A DNA stretch of 9,158 nucleotides from Paludibacteraceae bacterium (GTDB lineage Bacteria > Bacteroidota > Bacteroidia > Bacteroidales > Paludibacteraceae), in the NCBI GenBank assembly GCA_017550055.1, contig JAFYMM010000047.1:1-9158 (forward strand), in the 5' to 3' direction. Below the pieces are notes generated by a model. That model was not told the origin of the DNA. It saw nothing but the letters and a program-made list of their open reading frames with translations, and searched no databases. This document shows, in pieces, positions 1 through 7,840 of this stretch. Position 1 is the first letter of the stretch. Each line of letters begins with the position of its first letter. The position numbers were made by a program, and so were the translations under genes.

Positions 1-1269
1 GAGGTTACCAGCAGCAGGAACTGTCATAGTAAGAGCTTTACCATCTTCGCTTGTAGCAAATTTAGCAGCTTCCATTTTAGCATCCCAACCACCGAAGCAG
101 TCACCGATACCATAAACAGCAGCAGGTTCGATAGTAAGTTTGTTGTCAGCAAGGTTTACATAAACCATGTAAAGACCATCTTCTGCAACGAAGCAGTTAC
201 CATCAGCTACAGTGAAACCTGCATCTTCACCAAGACTAGTAAAGTCGCCATTCCATTCTTTTTTAGGACAGAATTTGAAGCCATTAGCAGCTGTGAAATA
301 TTTGATTGTCCAGAATTCGCCAGATTTACCATTTACAGGAGTCAAAGCAACAACACCTGGGTTATCCCAAGTCCATGCACCGAAATCTTGACCAATCATA
401 TACATTTCTGTAGGAGTTTCGTCTTTAGCAGTCAAAGTAGTTTCGAATTTGTAGCTATTAGCGATAGCACCTTGAGCAAGAGTGTAAGTCAAAGTGATAG
501 TGTAAGTACCAGCGTCAGCAACTTTGATGTTTTCGCCACCAGGGAGGCAGTTAGCACCAAGGTTAGTGTTAGCTTTGATATAACGTTCGTCGTTAGCATC
601 AGTAGCATCAGCAAGAGCGTTCAATTCGATTTTCCAACCTGCACCGTAAGCAAATTTGAATTCGCCGTGAGCAGCCAAAGCTTGACCTTCCCAAGTGTAA
701 GTCATAGTAGTTTTGTTGAATTCAGAACGAGTACCAGCAGTGAAGCCCCAACCGTTCATACCACCACGAACACCCCATTCAACAGGAGCAACGAGGATAA
801 GTTTGTCTTCCAAAGAACCGTCCAAGTTCAAGTCAAGAACGATGTGGTAAAGACCATCAGCAGGAACTTGCATTGTAGTGTTTTCTACCATTTTACCACG
901 TTGAACAGTGATTGTAGGTTGATCGTTGCCAGACAAAGCAACTTCTGCCAATTCAGCACCATAAACTGTTTCTACGTCACCTTCTTTCAATACCAATTGG
1001 AATGGTTTGCCACCTTCGAGAGCGATGTATTTTTCGTACATACCTTCGCGAGCAGCGTTAGAAGCATTTTCGTTAGTACCTGGAGCCATGATAGCAGCAG
1101 CAGAACCTTCAGCTTCGAGAGAAGCAAAAGCAGAAGCTTCACCAACTACATAGAAACCATCTTCTACAATGTTTTCAATAGGTGTTTTACCTCCTTGACC
1201 ACCGTCACATGATGTAAACATCATACCAAGTACGGCTAAACCGCACAAGAAAGAACTTAATTTTTTCAT
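1..1269 (-). CDS. SusE/SusF-like surface glycan-binding lipoprotein (3' end cut by window edge)
   Basis: The frame is open from an ATG at 1267-1269 to the window edge (423 codons, no stop reached), so the C-terminus is missing. A lipoprotein signal opens the protein: Met-Lys-Lys, a hydrophobic stretch, and a lipobox FTSC with the lipidated Cys at residue 21. Several modules follow, each beginning with a Tyr/Trp-x-x-Gly motif typical of SusE/SusF domains: YVVGEA near residue 40, WGVRGGMNGW at 165-174, MYMIGQDFGAW at 289-299, and VYGIGDCFGGW at 385-395, the last one truncated. Modules 2 and 3 also share an F-K-F strand followed by a Trp. SusE/SusF proteins are outer-membrane, cell-surface lipoproteins that bind glycans beside a SusC/SusD transporter; gene position directly after susD fits. 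The substrate cannot be read from sequence. Residues 146-151 (DLNLDG) resemble the start of a calcium-binding loop. Glu and Lys are encoded only by GAA and AAA, and Gly mainly by GGT. The family is well supported, individual domain limits less so. Confidence -1.
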   Translation of the reverse strand, partial: MKKLSSFLCGLAVLGMMFTSCDGGQGGKTPIENIVEDGFYVVGEASAFASLEAEGSAAAIMAPGTNENASNAAREGMYEKYIALEGGKPFQLVLKEGDVETVYGAELAEVALSGNDQPTITVQRGKMVENTTMQVPADGLYHIVLDLNLDGSLEDKLILVAPVEWGVRGGMNGWGFTAGTRSEFNKTTMTYTWEGQALAAHGEFKFAYGAGWKIELNALADATDANDERYIKANTNLGANCLPGGENIKVADAGTYTITLTYTLAQGAIANSYKFETTLTAKDETPTEMYMIGQDFGAWTWDNPGVVALTPVNGKSGEFWTIKYFTAANGFKFCPKKEWNGDFTSLGEDAGFTVADGNCFVAEDGLYMVYVNLADNKLTIEPAAVYGIGDCFGGWDAKMEAAKFATSEDGKALTMTVPAAGNL

Positions 1270-1272
1270 AAT

Positions 1273-1314
1273 AAAAAAAATGTTTAATTAATAAATTTAT
1301 AAAAGTTAATTAAA
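1273..1314 (-). promoter_or_regulatory. AT-only inverted repeat plus U-tract in the susD / third-gene gap
   Basis: The 51-bp gap after the susD stop contains a perfect 9-bp inverted repeat, TTTAATTAA at 1283-1291 and TTAATTAAA at 1306-1314, with a 14-nt loop. On the transcribed (minus) strand the hairpin is followed, after two bases, by eight U (complement of A at 1273-1280), immediately before the downstream ATG at 1269. This has the layout of a weak intrinsic terminator or attenuator that could lower expression of the third gene relative to susCD. The stem has no G-C pair, so it would be unstable. A/T-rich leaders are also normal translation-initiation context in Bacteroidota, so the structure may be only a composition effect. 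Confidence -1.
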
Positions 1315-1320
1315 AAGGGA

Positions 1321-2865
1321 TTATTTCCAGTTGTTTTGAGTATATACTCCAGGATTTGCATCAAGCACCCATTGTGGAATTGGGAAGATGTTGCGATTTG
1401 TAGAACGAGGTTCCATAAATTCCCACATACCTGTAGTAAATTTACCAAAACGGATAAGGTCTTGACGACGGTGACCTTCCCAAGCCAATTCGCGACCACG
1501 TTCGTCGAGCAATTCGTCGAGAGTGATGTTTGTATAAGCAGTAAGACCAGCGCGAGTGTGAACTTCGTTTACAAGCGCAAGAGCTTCGCCTGTAGCAGAA
1601 CCACCATTGAGACGCATCAAACATTCAGCTTTCATCAACAATACATCGGCATAACGATAGATTGGGAAGTCAGAATTAGCATGGTGTTCGATTCCTGGTT
1701 CGATTTCGAATTTAACGAAACGAGGACCTTCGAATGTATTAGCTGCAGTACCATCTTCGATTGTTGTAACTGTATCAGTGATAATAGCATCAACATTTTC
1801 CAATGTAGCATTGCTATATTTCAACACTTTACCATCTTTTTCGATAGGACCAACAAACCATTGAGCTTTACGCAAGTCGTTGTCTGAATATTTGTCATAG
1901 AAAGAACCGAGAGTACAAGGACCATTCCATGTTGCAGTAGTAAATCCATAAACATCTTGGTGTTTATAGTGAAGAGTCATCAAGTGGAACATATTACCTT
2001 TAGCATACACTTGGTCGAATACGATAGGGAAAATGATTTCCATATTTGATGTATTTTCTTTTTTGAATGCTGTAAAGTAATCAGGGTTCAACATATAGCC
2101 GTAACCACCATTGATGATAGAGTCGCATTGTTCGATACATTTTTCCCACATTGGAGTACCAGTATAAACTTCTGCGTTAAGATACATCTTAGCGAGAATC
2201 ATACGAGCAACAGGGCGAGTCATAGAACCATAACGAACAGAGTTGTCCATAACATCAAGATTGTCAAGAATTTCTTTTTCAATCCATTCGAATACCTCTT
2301 TACGAGAAGATTGTTTTACGCCATTCTTTTTAACTTCTTCAGAGTTGTCGTCGATAGCAACGTTACCATAAAGGTCCATAGCGAGAAGGTGATAGAATGC
2401 ACGAAGAGTTTTAGCTTCAGCAACACCTGCTTTAGCAGCATCGCTATATTGAGACTCATCGTCGCCTTGAAGTTCTTTGATGTTATCAAGGACAGTATTA
2501 CATTTTGCCACACCACCATAAGCGAAAGACCAACCGTTGTTAACGTCACGAGTATTTTCTTCCCAAGTGTGTTTGTGCATAGCTTGAGGCACACCATTAT
2601 CGAACCAGTCAGTACCACGAGTAGGAACAACTACCTCATCAGAAGTATATTCTTGCATACTCCAATAACCTTCACGATAAACATAACCATACTCACCAGC
2701 AAGCTGAGAATAGGCATTGGCAATCAAAGTAGAAAATTGTTCTGGTGTTTTAAAATAATCTTCTTTCAAAACATCAGTATAAATTTCCGGTTCAAGGTCG
2801 GTACAAGCAGTGTTGAAACACATACTTGCCGCCATAATTCCGATAAATAATTTATTTAGTTTCAT
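1321..2865 (-). CDS. SusD-like (RagB/SusD family) outer-membrane nutrient-binding lipoprotein
   Basis: 514 residues, full length for the family. The signal peptide ends in a lipobox with the lipidated Cys at residue 21 (FNTAC). An N-terminal SusD-like region follows, with a TPR-type helix pair: RAFYHLLAMDLYG at 155-167 and ARMILAKMYLNAE at 220-232. The C-terminal SusD/RagB region has RYADVLLMKAECLMRLNG at 404-421, VNEVHTRAGL at 432-441, the family signature RGRELAWEGHRRQDLIRFGK at 456-475, and the terminal FPIPQ...NP...TQNNW block at 494-513. SusD proteins sit on the cell surface as a hinged lid over the SusC barrel and capture the ligand before import. The gene starts 35 bp after susC and is clearly co-transcribed. 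The start is the ATG at 2863-2865, which gives a complete signal peptide; the leader is A/T-rich with no Shine-Dalgarno. Ligand specificity is not readable, because binding residues vary widely across the family. Confidence -1.
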   Translation of the reverse strand: MKLNKLFIGIMAASMCFNTACTDLEPEIYTDVLKEDYFKTPEQFSTLIANAYSQLAGEYGYVYREGYWSMQEYTSDEVVVPTRGTDWFDNGVPQAMHKHTWEENTRDVNNGWSFAYGGVAKCNTVLDNIKELQGDDESQYSDAAKAGVAEAKTLRAFYHLLAMDLYGNVAIDDNSEEVKKNGVKQSSRKEVFEWIEKEILDNLDVMDNSVRYGSMTRPVARMILAKMYLNAEVYTGTPMWEKCIEQCDSIINGGYGYMLNPDYFTAFKKENTSNMEIIFPIVFDQVYAKGNMFHLMTLHYKHQDVYGFTTATWNGPCTLGSFYDKYSDNDLRKAQWFVGPIEKDGKVLKYSNATLENVDAIITDTVTTIEDGTAANTFEGPRFVKFEIEPGIEHHANSDFPIYRYADVLLMKAECLMRLNGGSATGEALALVNEVHTRAGLTAYTNITLDELLDERGRELAWEGHRRQDLIRFGKFTTGMWEFMEPRSTNRNIFPIPQWVLDANPGVYTQNNWK

Positions 2866-2900
2866 AATATTCTATATCTAATTATTTTTAAACACCAAAA

Positions 2901-5900
2901 TTAGAATTTAAATTGCAAACCGAGGTTGAAAGAACGTTGTGTTGGATAATAAGAACGTCCGTCGAAACCTGGAGTCAAACCAGCCATACTAACACTTGAT
3001 GGGTCGTGACCAGAGTAACCAGTGAGAGTAAATAAGTTTTGAGCTGTGAAATAAACACGGATATAGCTAACCCATTTAGAGAAGTTCTCTGAAAGTTTAG
3101 GAGTATAACCGATTGTCAAATCGTTAAGTTTGAAATAAGAAGCATCTTCGAGGTAGAAATCAGAGAAACGACGAAGAGAAGCTTTTTCAGAACCAGAATC
3201 TTTCCAAGCGAGCATAAATGCAGCTTCACCTTCGAATGCAGAAGCCAAACAGTTTTCTACACCACGAGTATTTTCATAGAAATAGCGTGTTTCGTTGAAG
3301 ATAAGACCACCGATTTGACCACGGAAGTTCATAGCAAGGTCGAACTCTTTGTAACGAAGAGTTGTGTTGAAACCAAGAGTCAAGAGAGGTTGAGCATTAC
3401 CAATGATTTGTTTGTCAGCTTCAGTTGGGTTTTTAGTATAACCACCTTTAGGAGTTTCGAATACCCAGTTACCTTCTTTATCGATACCATAGTATTTGTA
3501 ACCATAGAAGTTACCAATAGGTTGACCTTCAGCAAGACGCATAGTGTAGTTACCAGTTTCACCATCACCAGAAGAGATATAACCAGTGTTAACGAAAGAT
3601 TCTACACCTTCAGCACCATATTGGTCGCCAGTGATACGAACTACCATGTTGCGGTTCCAAGCAGCGTTGAAGCCAAGATCCCAAGTCCAATCTTTAGTTT
3701 GGATAGCAGTACCATTCAATTGAAGTTCAACACCATAGTTGTGGATGATACCATAGTTATCCCACATTTTGCCAAATGGATATGGAGGCACTGGAACATC
3801 GTATTCATAAAGAAGGTCAGTAGTATTACGGAAATAAGCATCCAACGAACCAGAGAAGCGGTTAGCAAATGCACCGAAGTCGATACCAAAGTTGTATTCG
3901 TGTTTTTCTTCCCAACGGATAGTTTCATTTACGTTAGATTGAGGACCCCAAGGTTGGATGAATTTACCATTGCTAAAGATATAGTCGCCACCAGCACCAA
4001 CTTTCATAGCGTAGAGGTAGTGGTCGCCAGGCATGTTACCTGTTACACCATAACCCAAACGGATTTTCAAGTCGTTAAGGTTTTCTACATCTTCCATAAA
4101 TTCTTCGTCGATGATGCTCCAGCTACCAGAGATAGAAGGGAAGATACCCCATTGACCTAATACAGGGTCGGCTTTTGCACCGAATTTAGAAGAACCTTCG
4201 AAACGTACAGATGCGCTCAAGAAGTAGCGTTGGTCGTAGTTGTACATTACACGAGCAAAGAAAGAAGCCAATTTGTCTTTGTATTTATAAGAACCAAGAC
4301 CTGCATAAGCAGAAGCACCTTTACCATCTACGATACCTGTACCAAGACCGAGGTTGTTATACAAAAGTTTGTCGAGAGGGAAACCAGTGTTGTAAGCATT
4401 GAAGCCTTGGAAAGTTTCAGTTTGATAACCTTGACCAATCATAGCTTGGAAAGCGTGCGCATCCCATTGAGCAACATATTGGAGAGTATTTTCAACAACT
4501 TGTTGAGTGTAACCGCTATAAGATTGAGAAGCAGAACCACCTTTACCGTAAACATCACGAAGAGTGCTGTTTTGGTATTTACCATTCCAGCTTGTATTGT
4601 TTTGGATAGAATAGAAAGTAGAGAATTTGAGACCATCGATGATATTCAATGTTGCACGTACACTACCGATAACCACTTGGTCTTTTTGGTCGTTGGTAGT
4701 TTGCATGATATCAGAAACTGGGTTACGAGTGTAGAAGTTGTCAGACTCGAAATAGCCACCATATTTGATAAAGTCTTCTTTGTCAGAACGAACTGGCATA
4801 GTAGGGTTTGAACGAACAGCTTGGTTGAAGTTGTCGTAGTTAGCCCAACCTTTGTCAGATGAAGTATAAGAGAAATCGTAAGCCAATTCGAGACGTTTGT
4901 TCAACGCTTTTTGGTTAGCAGCAAAACGAGCGTTAAGTTCTTCGTAATCAGAATTCAAAGCAACACCTTGCAAGCCACGATAGCCAGCAGAAGCACGGAA
5001 ATTGAAGTTTTCAGTACCACCAGAAACAGACACGTTGTGAGTGTGGCTGATTGGAGTACGAGTGATTTCTTTCAACCAGTTAGTATTTGCACCGTAGTCG
5101 ATACCACCGAAACCGCCATTTACCATTTTTTCGCGGTATTCGTCAGCAGTAAGTACGCGAGGAGCATTAGCGATAACACCTGTTGAAACTGTACCGTTGT
5201 ATTCAGCGTGGAATTTACCATCTTTTGAACCACGACGAGTAGTAATCAAGATGACACCGGCATTGGCACGAGTACCATAGATAGCAGCAGCAGAACCGTC
5301 TTTCAAAACGTCGATAGACTCGATGTCGCTTGGAAGAACAGAAGAGAGGTCGCCACCAGGCACACCGTCGATTACATAAAGAGGAGAAGCAGAACCGCTC
5401 AAAGAACCGACACCACGGAGTTGAACGTTATAAGAGTTTTGAGCAGGGTCGTCACCACCATTTTTGATGATAGTCAAACCAGCCACTTTACCTTGGATAA
5501 GACCCATAGGGTTAGCTGATACACCTTGGTTGAAAGATTCAGCTTTCACCGAAGATACAGAACCTGTGATTTCTTTTTTAGTTTGAGTACCATAACCAAC
5601 GGCTACAACTTCTTGAAGGAGTTGAGTGTCGTCAGCCATAACTACGTTAACTACATTTTTGCCTTTGACAGCTACTTCTTGAGTTTGATAACCTACATAA
5701 CTGATTACCAAAGTAGCATTGGCGTCAACTGAGATGGAAAAATTACCATCGAAGTCGGTGATTGTACCATTGCTTGTACCTTTTTCAAGAATACTTGCAC
5801 CGATAACAACTTCACTAGTTTGATCTGTTACATTACCTGTAACTGTTACACTTTGAGCTAAAGCTGTTGCAGAAACGAGCAACATCACAAGCATTAGTGC

Positions 5901-5924
5901 CAAGCCATAGATTTTCTTTAACAT
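2901..5924 (-). CDS. SusC/RagA-family TonB-dependent outer-membrane transporter
   Basis: 1007 residues, a typical SusC length. Signal peptide 1-23 (hydrophobic core then ALA before Q24). Residues about 25-100 form a carboxypeptidase-D regulatory-like beta domain (VTGNVTD, DFDGNF at 57-62, SYVGYQ at 75-80). A TonB-box-like segment EVVAVGYGTQ lies at 105-114. The plug domain follows, with the SusC signatures LRGVGSLSG at 169-177, PLYVIDGVPGGD at 181-192 and DIESIDVLKDGSAAAIYG at 200-217. The remainder is a beta-barrel of alternating aromatic and polar strands ending in NLGLQFKF with a C-terminal Phe, as expected for a BAM-assembled barrel. The protein imports a ligand, usually an oligosaccharide or peptide, across the outer membrane using TonB-ExbBD energy, as a complex with SusD. 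There is no extra N-terminal STN signalling domain, so direct sigma/anti-sigma signalling through this transporter is unlikely. First gene of the operon; the start ATG at 5922-5924 is supported by the signal peptide. Confidence -1.
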   Translation of the reverse strand: MLKKIYGLALMLVMLLVSATALAQSVTVTGNVTDQTSEVVIGASILEKGTSNGTITDFDGNFSISVDANATLVISYVGYQTQEVAVKGKNVVNVVMADDTQLLQEVVAVGYGTQTKKEITGSVSSVKAESFNQGVSANPMGLIQGKVAGLTIIKNGGDDPAQNSYNVQLRGVGSLSGSASPLYVIDGVPGGDLSSVLPSDIESIDVLKDGSAAAIYGTRANAGVILITTRRGSKDGKFHAEYNGTVSTGVIANAPRVLTADEYREKMVNGGFGGIDYGANTNWLKEITRTPISHTHNVSVSGGTENFNFRASAGYRGLQGVALNSDYEELNARFAANQKALNKRLELAYDFSYTSSDKGWANYDNFNQAVRSNPTMPVRSDKEDFIKYGGYFESDNFYTRNPVSDIMQTTNDQKDQVVIGSVRATLNIIDGLKFSTFYSIQNNTSWNGKYQNSTLRDVYGKGGSASQSYSGYTQQVVENTLQYVAQWDAHAFQAMIGQGYQTETFQGFNAYNTGFPLDKLLYNNLGLGTGIVDGKGASAYAGLGSYKYKDKLASFFARVMYNYDQRYFLSASVRFEGSSKFGAKADPVLGQWGIFPSISGSWSIIDEEFMEDVENLNDLKIRLGYGVTGNMPGDHYLYAMKVGAGGDYIFSNGKFIQPWGPQSNVNETIRWEEKHEYNFGIDFGAFANRFSGSLDAYFRNTTDLLYEYDVPVPPYPFGKMWDNYGIIHNYGVELQLNGTAIQTKDWTWDLGFNAAWNRNMVVRITGDQYGAEGVESFVNTGYISSGDGETGNYTMRLAEGQPIGNFYGYKYYGIDKEGNWVFETPKGGYTKNPTEADKQIIGNAQPLLTLGFNTTLRYKEFDLAMNFRGQIGGLIFNETRYFYENTRGVENCLASAFEGEAAFMLAWKDSGSEKASLRRFSDFYLEDASYFKLNDLTIGYTPKLSENFSKWVSYIRVYFTAQNLFTLTGYSGHDPSSVSMAGLTPGFDGRSYYPTQRSFNLGLQFKF

Positions 5925-5997
5925 AATCTCACTTGTTGTTTAAGATTTAATAAATTATAGTTAATTATAAATAATGTGGTCGAAATGTGTATGTACT

Positions 5998-6009
5998 TTA
6001 TGTGCATAA
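5998..6009. promoter_or_regulatory. Short palindrome in the susC 5' leader
   Basis: TTATG-TG-CATAA, two perfect 5-bp arms with a 2-bp centre, falls about 15-27 nt inside the predicted susC transcript and about 75 nt before the start codon. It could be an operator for a repressor or simply an AT-rich coincidence. No matching copy was seen near the other genes. Confidence -1.
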
Positions 6010-6030
6010 TACAATATTACACACAATATG

Positions 6031-6062
6031 CAAAGTTACACATATTTTGGCAAATAGACAAC
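6031..6062 (-). promoter_or_regulatory. Predicted susC promoter (Bacteroidota type)
   Basis: On the minus strand, TAACTTTG (complement of 6031-6038) matches the Bacteroidota -7 consensus TAnnTTTG exactly. The upstream T-run ends in a TTG-containing element (complement of 6059-6062) about 20 bp away, close to the usual 19-bp spacing. A further TTTG lies only 12 bp upstream (complement of 6051-6054). Transcription would start near 6025, giving a leader of about 100 nt. The spacer contains a weak inverted repeat, TATTT-TGGC-AAATA, at 6043-6056. No other exact -7 match was noticed between here and the susC start. Confidence -1.
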
Positions 6063-6120
6063 AAAAAAAAGTTTTTTTTCGTTTTTTATACATTATATAG
6101 CATAACGTTTTAATAAACAA

Positions 6121-6430
6121 TAAAATAATAGGTTGAGAGCTTGAAGTGGGGTTTATGTTTTCGAGACAAAAAGGTGGTTTTAGGCATGGTTTTGTTAATG
6201 CTGTTTTGGTGTTTTTTCTGATTTATAGGGGTAGTTTTGGCTGAAATATAGGATTATTTGGATTGGTGTGTTTTTGTGTTGGTGCGATTTTTCGCATTGA
6301 ATATTTTGGGGGCTTTGATAGGCTTGGGAGAGAGAAAATGTTGGCGGTTTTCTTGCTTGCAGGTTGCTTGAGGGTATGGTTATCCTATGATGAGGTATGC
6401 TACTGGTATAGGGGAAATATGGGATTTTGT
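6121..6430. other. Gene-free G/T-rich tract with extreme strand skew
   Basis: My hand count for 6121-6420 is about 94 G against 21 C on the plus strand, with T the commonest base; the skew collapses at about 6430 where the repeat tract begins. The small open frames here, on either strand, start with GTG or TTG, have low-complexity translations and show no family signature, so I do not call a gene. It may be an untranslated spacer, a decayed gene, or an element whose strand matters. I see no convincing RNA gene fold. Confidence -1.
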
Positions 6431-6434
6431 TTCT

Positions 6435-6597
6435 CACGGATTTTTTTCGCACGAGATTATGTTTTTCTCTCACGGAATGCACGGAAAATTTTGTTTATTT
6501 CCCACAGATTACACAGATTCCTCAGATATTTATCTTCCGTTATTATTCGATTCGCTCTTTGACTATGTCAAAATCGCTCTACGGATGACACAGATGC
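6435..6597. repeat. Degenerate 9-bp-period repeat tract (CACAGATTA / CACGGAnnn units)
   Basis: Units sharing CAC(A/G)GA recur with exact 9-bp spacing in three clusters: 6471 and 6480 (CACGGAATG, CACGGAAAA); 6503, 6512 and 6521 (CACAGATTA, CACAGATTC, CTCAGATAT); and 6580 and 6589 (TACGGATGA, CACAGATGC). Isolated related units occur at 6435 (CACGGA) and 6450 (CACGAGA). From memory, similar CACAGATTA-type strings recur between genes in Bacteroidota genomes, but I cannot confirm that here. The clusters are out of phase with one another, suggesting an old, decaying array or several insertions. No coding function is apparent. Confidence -1.
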
Positions 6598-6629
6598 CAT
6601 GCGGCGTTTTGTTGTATTAAATTTGCATT

Positions 6630-6664
6630 AAAAAAAACACCCCTGAACGTGAAATTCAGGGGTG
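6630..6664 (-). terminator. Strong intrinsic terminator of galE
   Basis: A perfect 10-bp stem, CACCCCTGAA at 6638-6647 pairing with TTCAGGGGTG at 6655-6664, with a 7-nt loop. On the minus strand it is followed directly by eight U (complement of A at 6630-6637). It lies 23 bp after the galE stop codon, so galE transcription should stop before reaching the susC promoter. The plus-strand side lacks a good T-run, so it appears directional. Confidence -1.
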
Positions 6665-6687
6665 ATGTTTATTTGGATTTCAAGTGA

Positions 6688-7806
6688 TTAACTTCCGCTT
6701 AGCATTTTACTGCCTTTTGTTGTTTCTTTATCTTCTTCTTGTTCGGCAAGATGTAGTTGCCACTTCCAGATTGAGCGAACGGTGTCTTCGAGGGTTTCCT
6801 CGGCTTTCCATTTAAGCATTTTGTTGGCGTAGGTGGGGTCTGCCCATACTTGCTCGATATCGCCAGCGCGACGACCTACGATTTCGTGAGGTACTTTCAC
6901 GTCATTTACTGTTTCGAAAGCATTGAGTATTTCGAGAACAGAGAGTCCACGACCTGTGCCTACGTTGTAGGTTTCGACTGCTTCTACTTCGCCTCCCAAG
7001 ATACGACGCATGGCGGCAATATGCGCTTTTGCTAAATCTACTACATTTATATAGTCGCGAATACAAGAGCCATCAGGGGTATTATAGTCATTGCCGAATA
7101 CTTTGAGTTTTTTTCGAACACCTGCGGCTGTTTGCGCAATGAAAGGCAAGAGGTTGTTGGGTACTCCATTAGGCAATTCGCCAATCAACGCTGATGGGTG
7201 CGCGCCAATAGGGTTGAAATAGCGCAAAAGAATACTCTTTACAGAAGGATTTGCCGCTACGGTGTCACGGACGATGTCTTCACATATTTGTTTTGTATTG
7301 CCGTAAGGAGAAAGTGCTTTTTGTAATGGAGCGGATTCTGTTACGGGCAATACCTCAGGCTGGCCATATACGGTGCATGAAGAAGAGAAAACTATGCCTT
7401 CGATTTTGTGGATTGGCATAAGTTCGAGAATATTGATGAGCGAAACTACGTTGTTTCGGTAATACATCAATGGTTTTTCGACCGACTCGCCCACGGCTTT
7501 AGATGCAGCGAAATGAATAACGGCACGAATTCCCTCGTTTTTGGCAAGAAATTTATTCATTGCGACGTAGTCTGTACAATCGATATTCTCGTAAATAGGC
7601 TTAACACCTGTGATTTTTTCAATACCTTTGAGTACATCTATATTGGAATTCGACAGATTATCTACAATACAAATTTCATATCCAGCCTCGATAAGTTCCA
7701 CAACAGTATGCGAGCCAATGTAGCCTAAACCTCCTGTTACTAGGATTTTATCCTTAGCATTGGTAGAAGATTTAAATAACTTTTTAATATGCTTTGTTAC
7801 TCCCAT
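6688..7806 (-). CDS. galE: UDP-glucose 4-epimerase
   Basis: Interconverts UDP-glucose and UDP-galactose in the cytoplasm (Leloir pathway and supply of UDP-Gal for surface glycans). It is an extended short-chain dehydrogenase with bound NAD. Numbered from the ATG at 7804-7806 (372 residues): NAD-binding TGGLGYIG at 24-31, DNLSNS at 49-54, FAASKAVGES at 99-108, catalytic-Ser region SSSCTVYG at 141-148, and the catalytic Tyr168-x3-Lys172 pair in PYGNTK. The C-terminal half has the expected GRRAGD and WKAEE blocks. The frame stays open to 7863, but the predicted promoter -7 box at 7841-7848 lies inside that upstream part, so the ATG at 7806 is preferred. Even so, about 20 Lys-rich residues precede the Rossmann strand, where most GalE proteins start almost at once, and the C-terminus has a short charged tail. 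Family length is usually about 340. A separate promoter and terminator make it monocistronic. Confidence -1.
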   Translation of the reverse strand: MGVTKHIKKLFKSSTNAKDKILVTGGLGYIGSHTVVELIEAGYEICIVDNLSNSNIDVLKGIEKITGVKPIYENIDCTDYVAMNKFLAKNEGIRAVIHFAASKAVGESVEKPLMYYRNNVVSLINILELMPIHKIEGIVFSSSCTVYGQPEVLPVTESAPLQKALSPYGNTKQICEDIVRDTVAANPSVKSILLRYFNPIGAHPSALIGELPNGVPNNLLPFIAQTAAGVRKKLKVFGNDYNTPDGSCIRDYINVVDLAKAHIAAMRRILGGEVEAVETYNVGTGRGLSVLEILNAFETVNDVKVPHEIVGRRAGDIEQVWADPTYANKMLKWKAEETLEDTVRSIWKWQLHLAEQEEDKETTKGSKMLSGS

Positions 7807-7840
7807 AATTATAAAGTCGTTTTTTTGAACATTCAATTTG

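Noticed and set aside
388..1212. Plus-strand open frame of 274 codons opposite the SusE/F-like gene
   Set aside because: It is a Ser/Thr/Phe/Val-rich shadow of a strongly codon-biased gene. It has no family signature, starts with a non-ATG codon, and the minus strand has a convincing lipoprotein.
2128..4811. Long plus-strand open frames opposite susD and susC (2128-2850, 3315-4160, 4230-4811)
   Set aside because: Low-complexity translations with no recognisable domain, lying wholly over well-supported genes. Codon bias in the real genes removes stops from the opposite strand.
6205..6239. Plus-strand promoter-like TAGTTTTG at 6232-6239 with an upstream TTTG
   Set aside because: In a G/T-rich tract such matches are expected by chance, the spacing (23 bp) is off, and it would drive transcription only into the galE terminator.
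6308..6328. G-runs suggesting a G-quadruplex
   Set aside because: Only two runs of three or more G occur close together, so a stable quadruplex is not supported.
6195..6562. Small open frames on both strands in the skewed intergenic tract
   Set aside because: Non-ATG starts, no leader signal, and amino-acid composition simply reflecting the G/T or C/A bias. They run into the 9-bp repeats.
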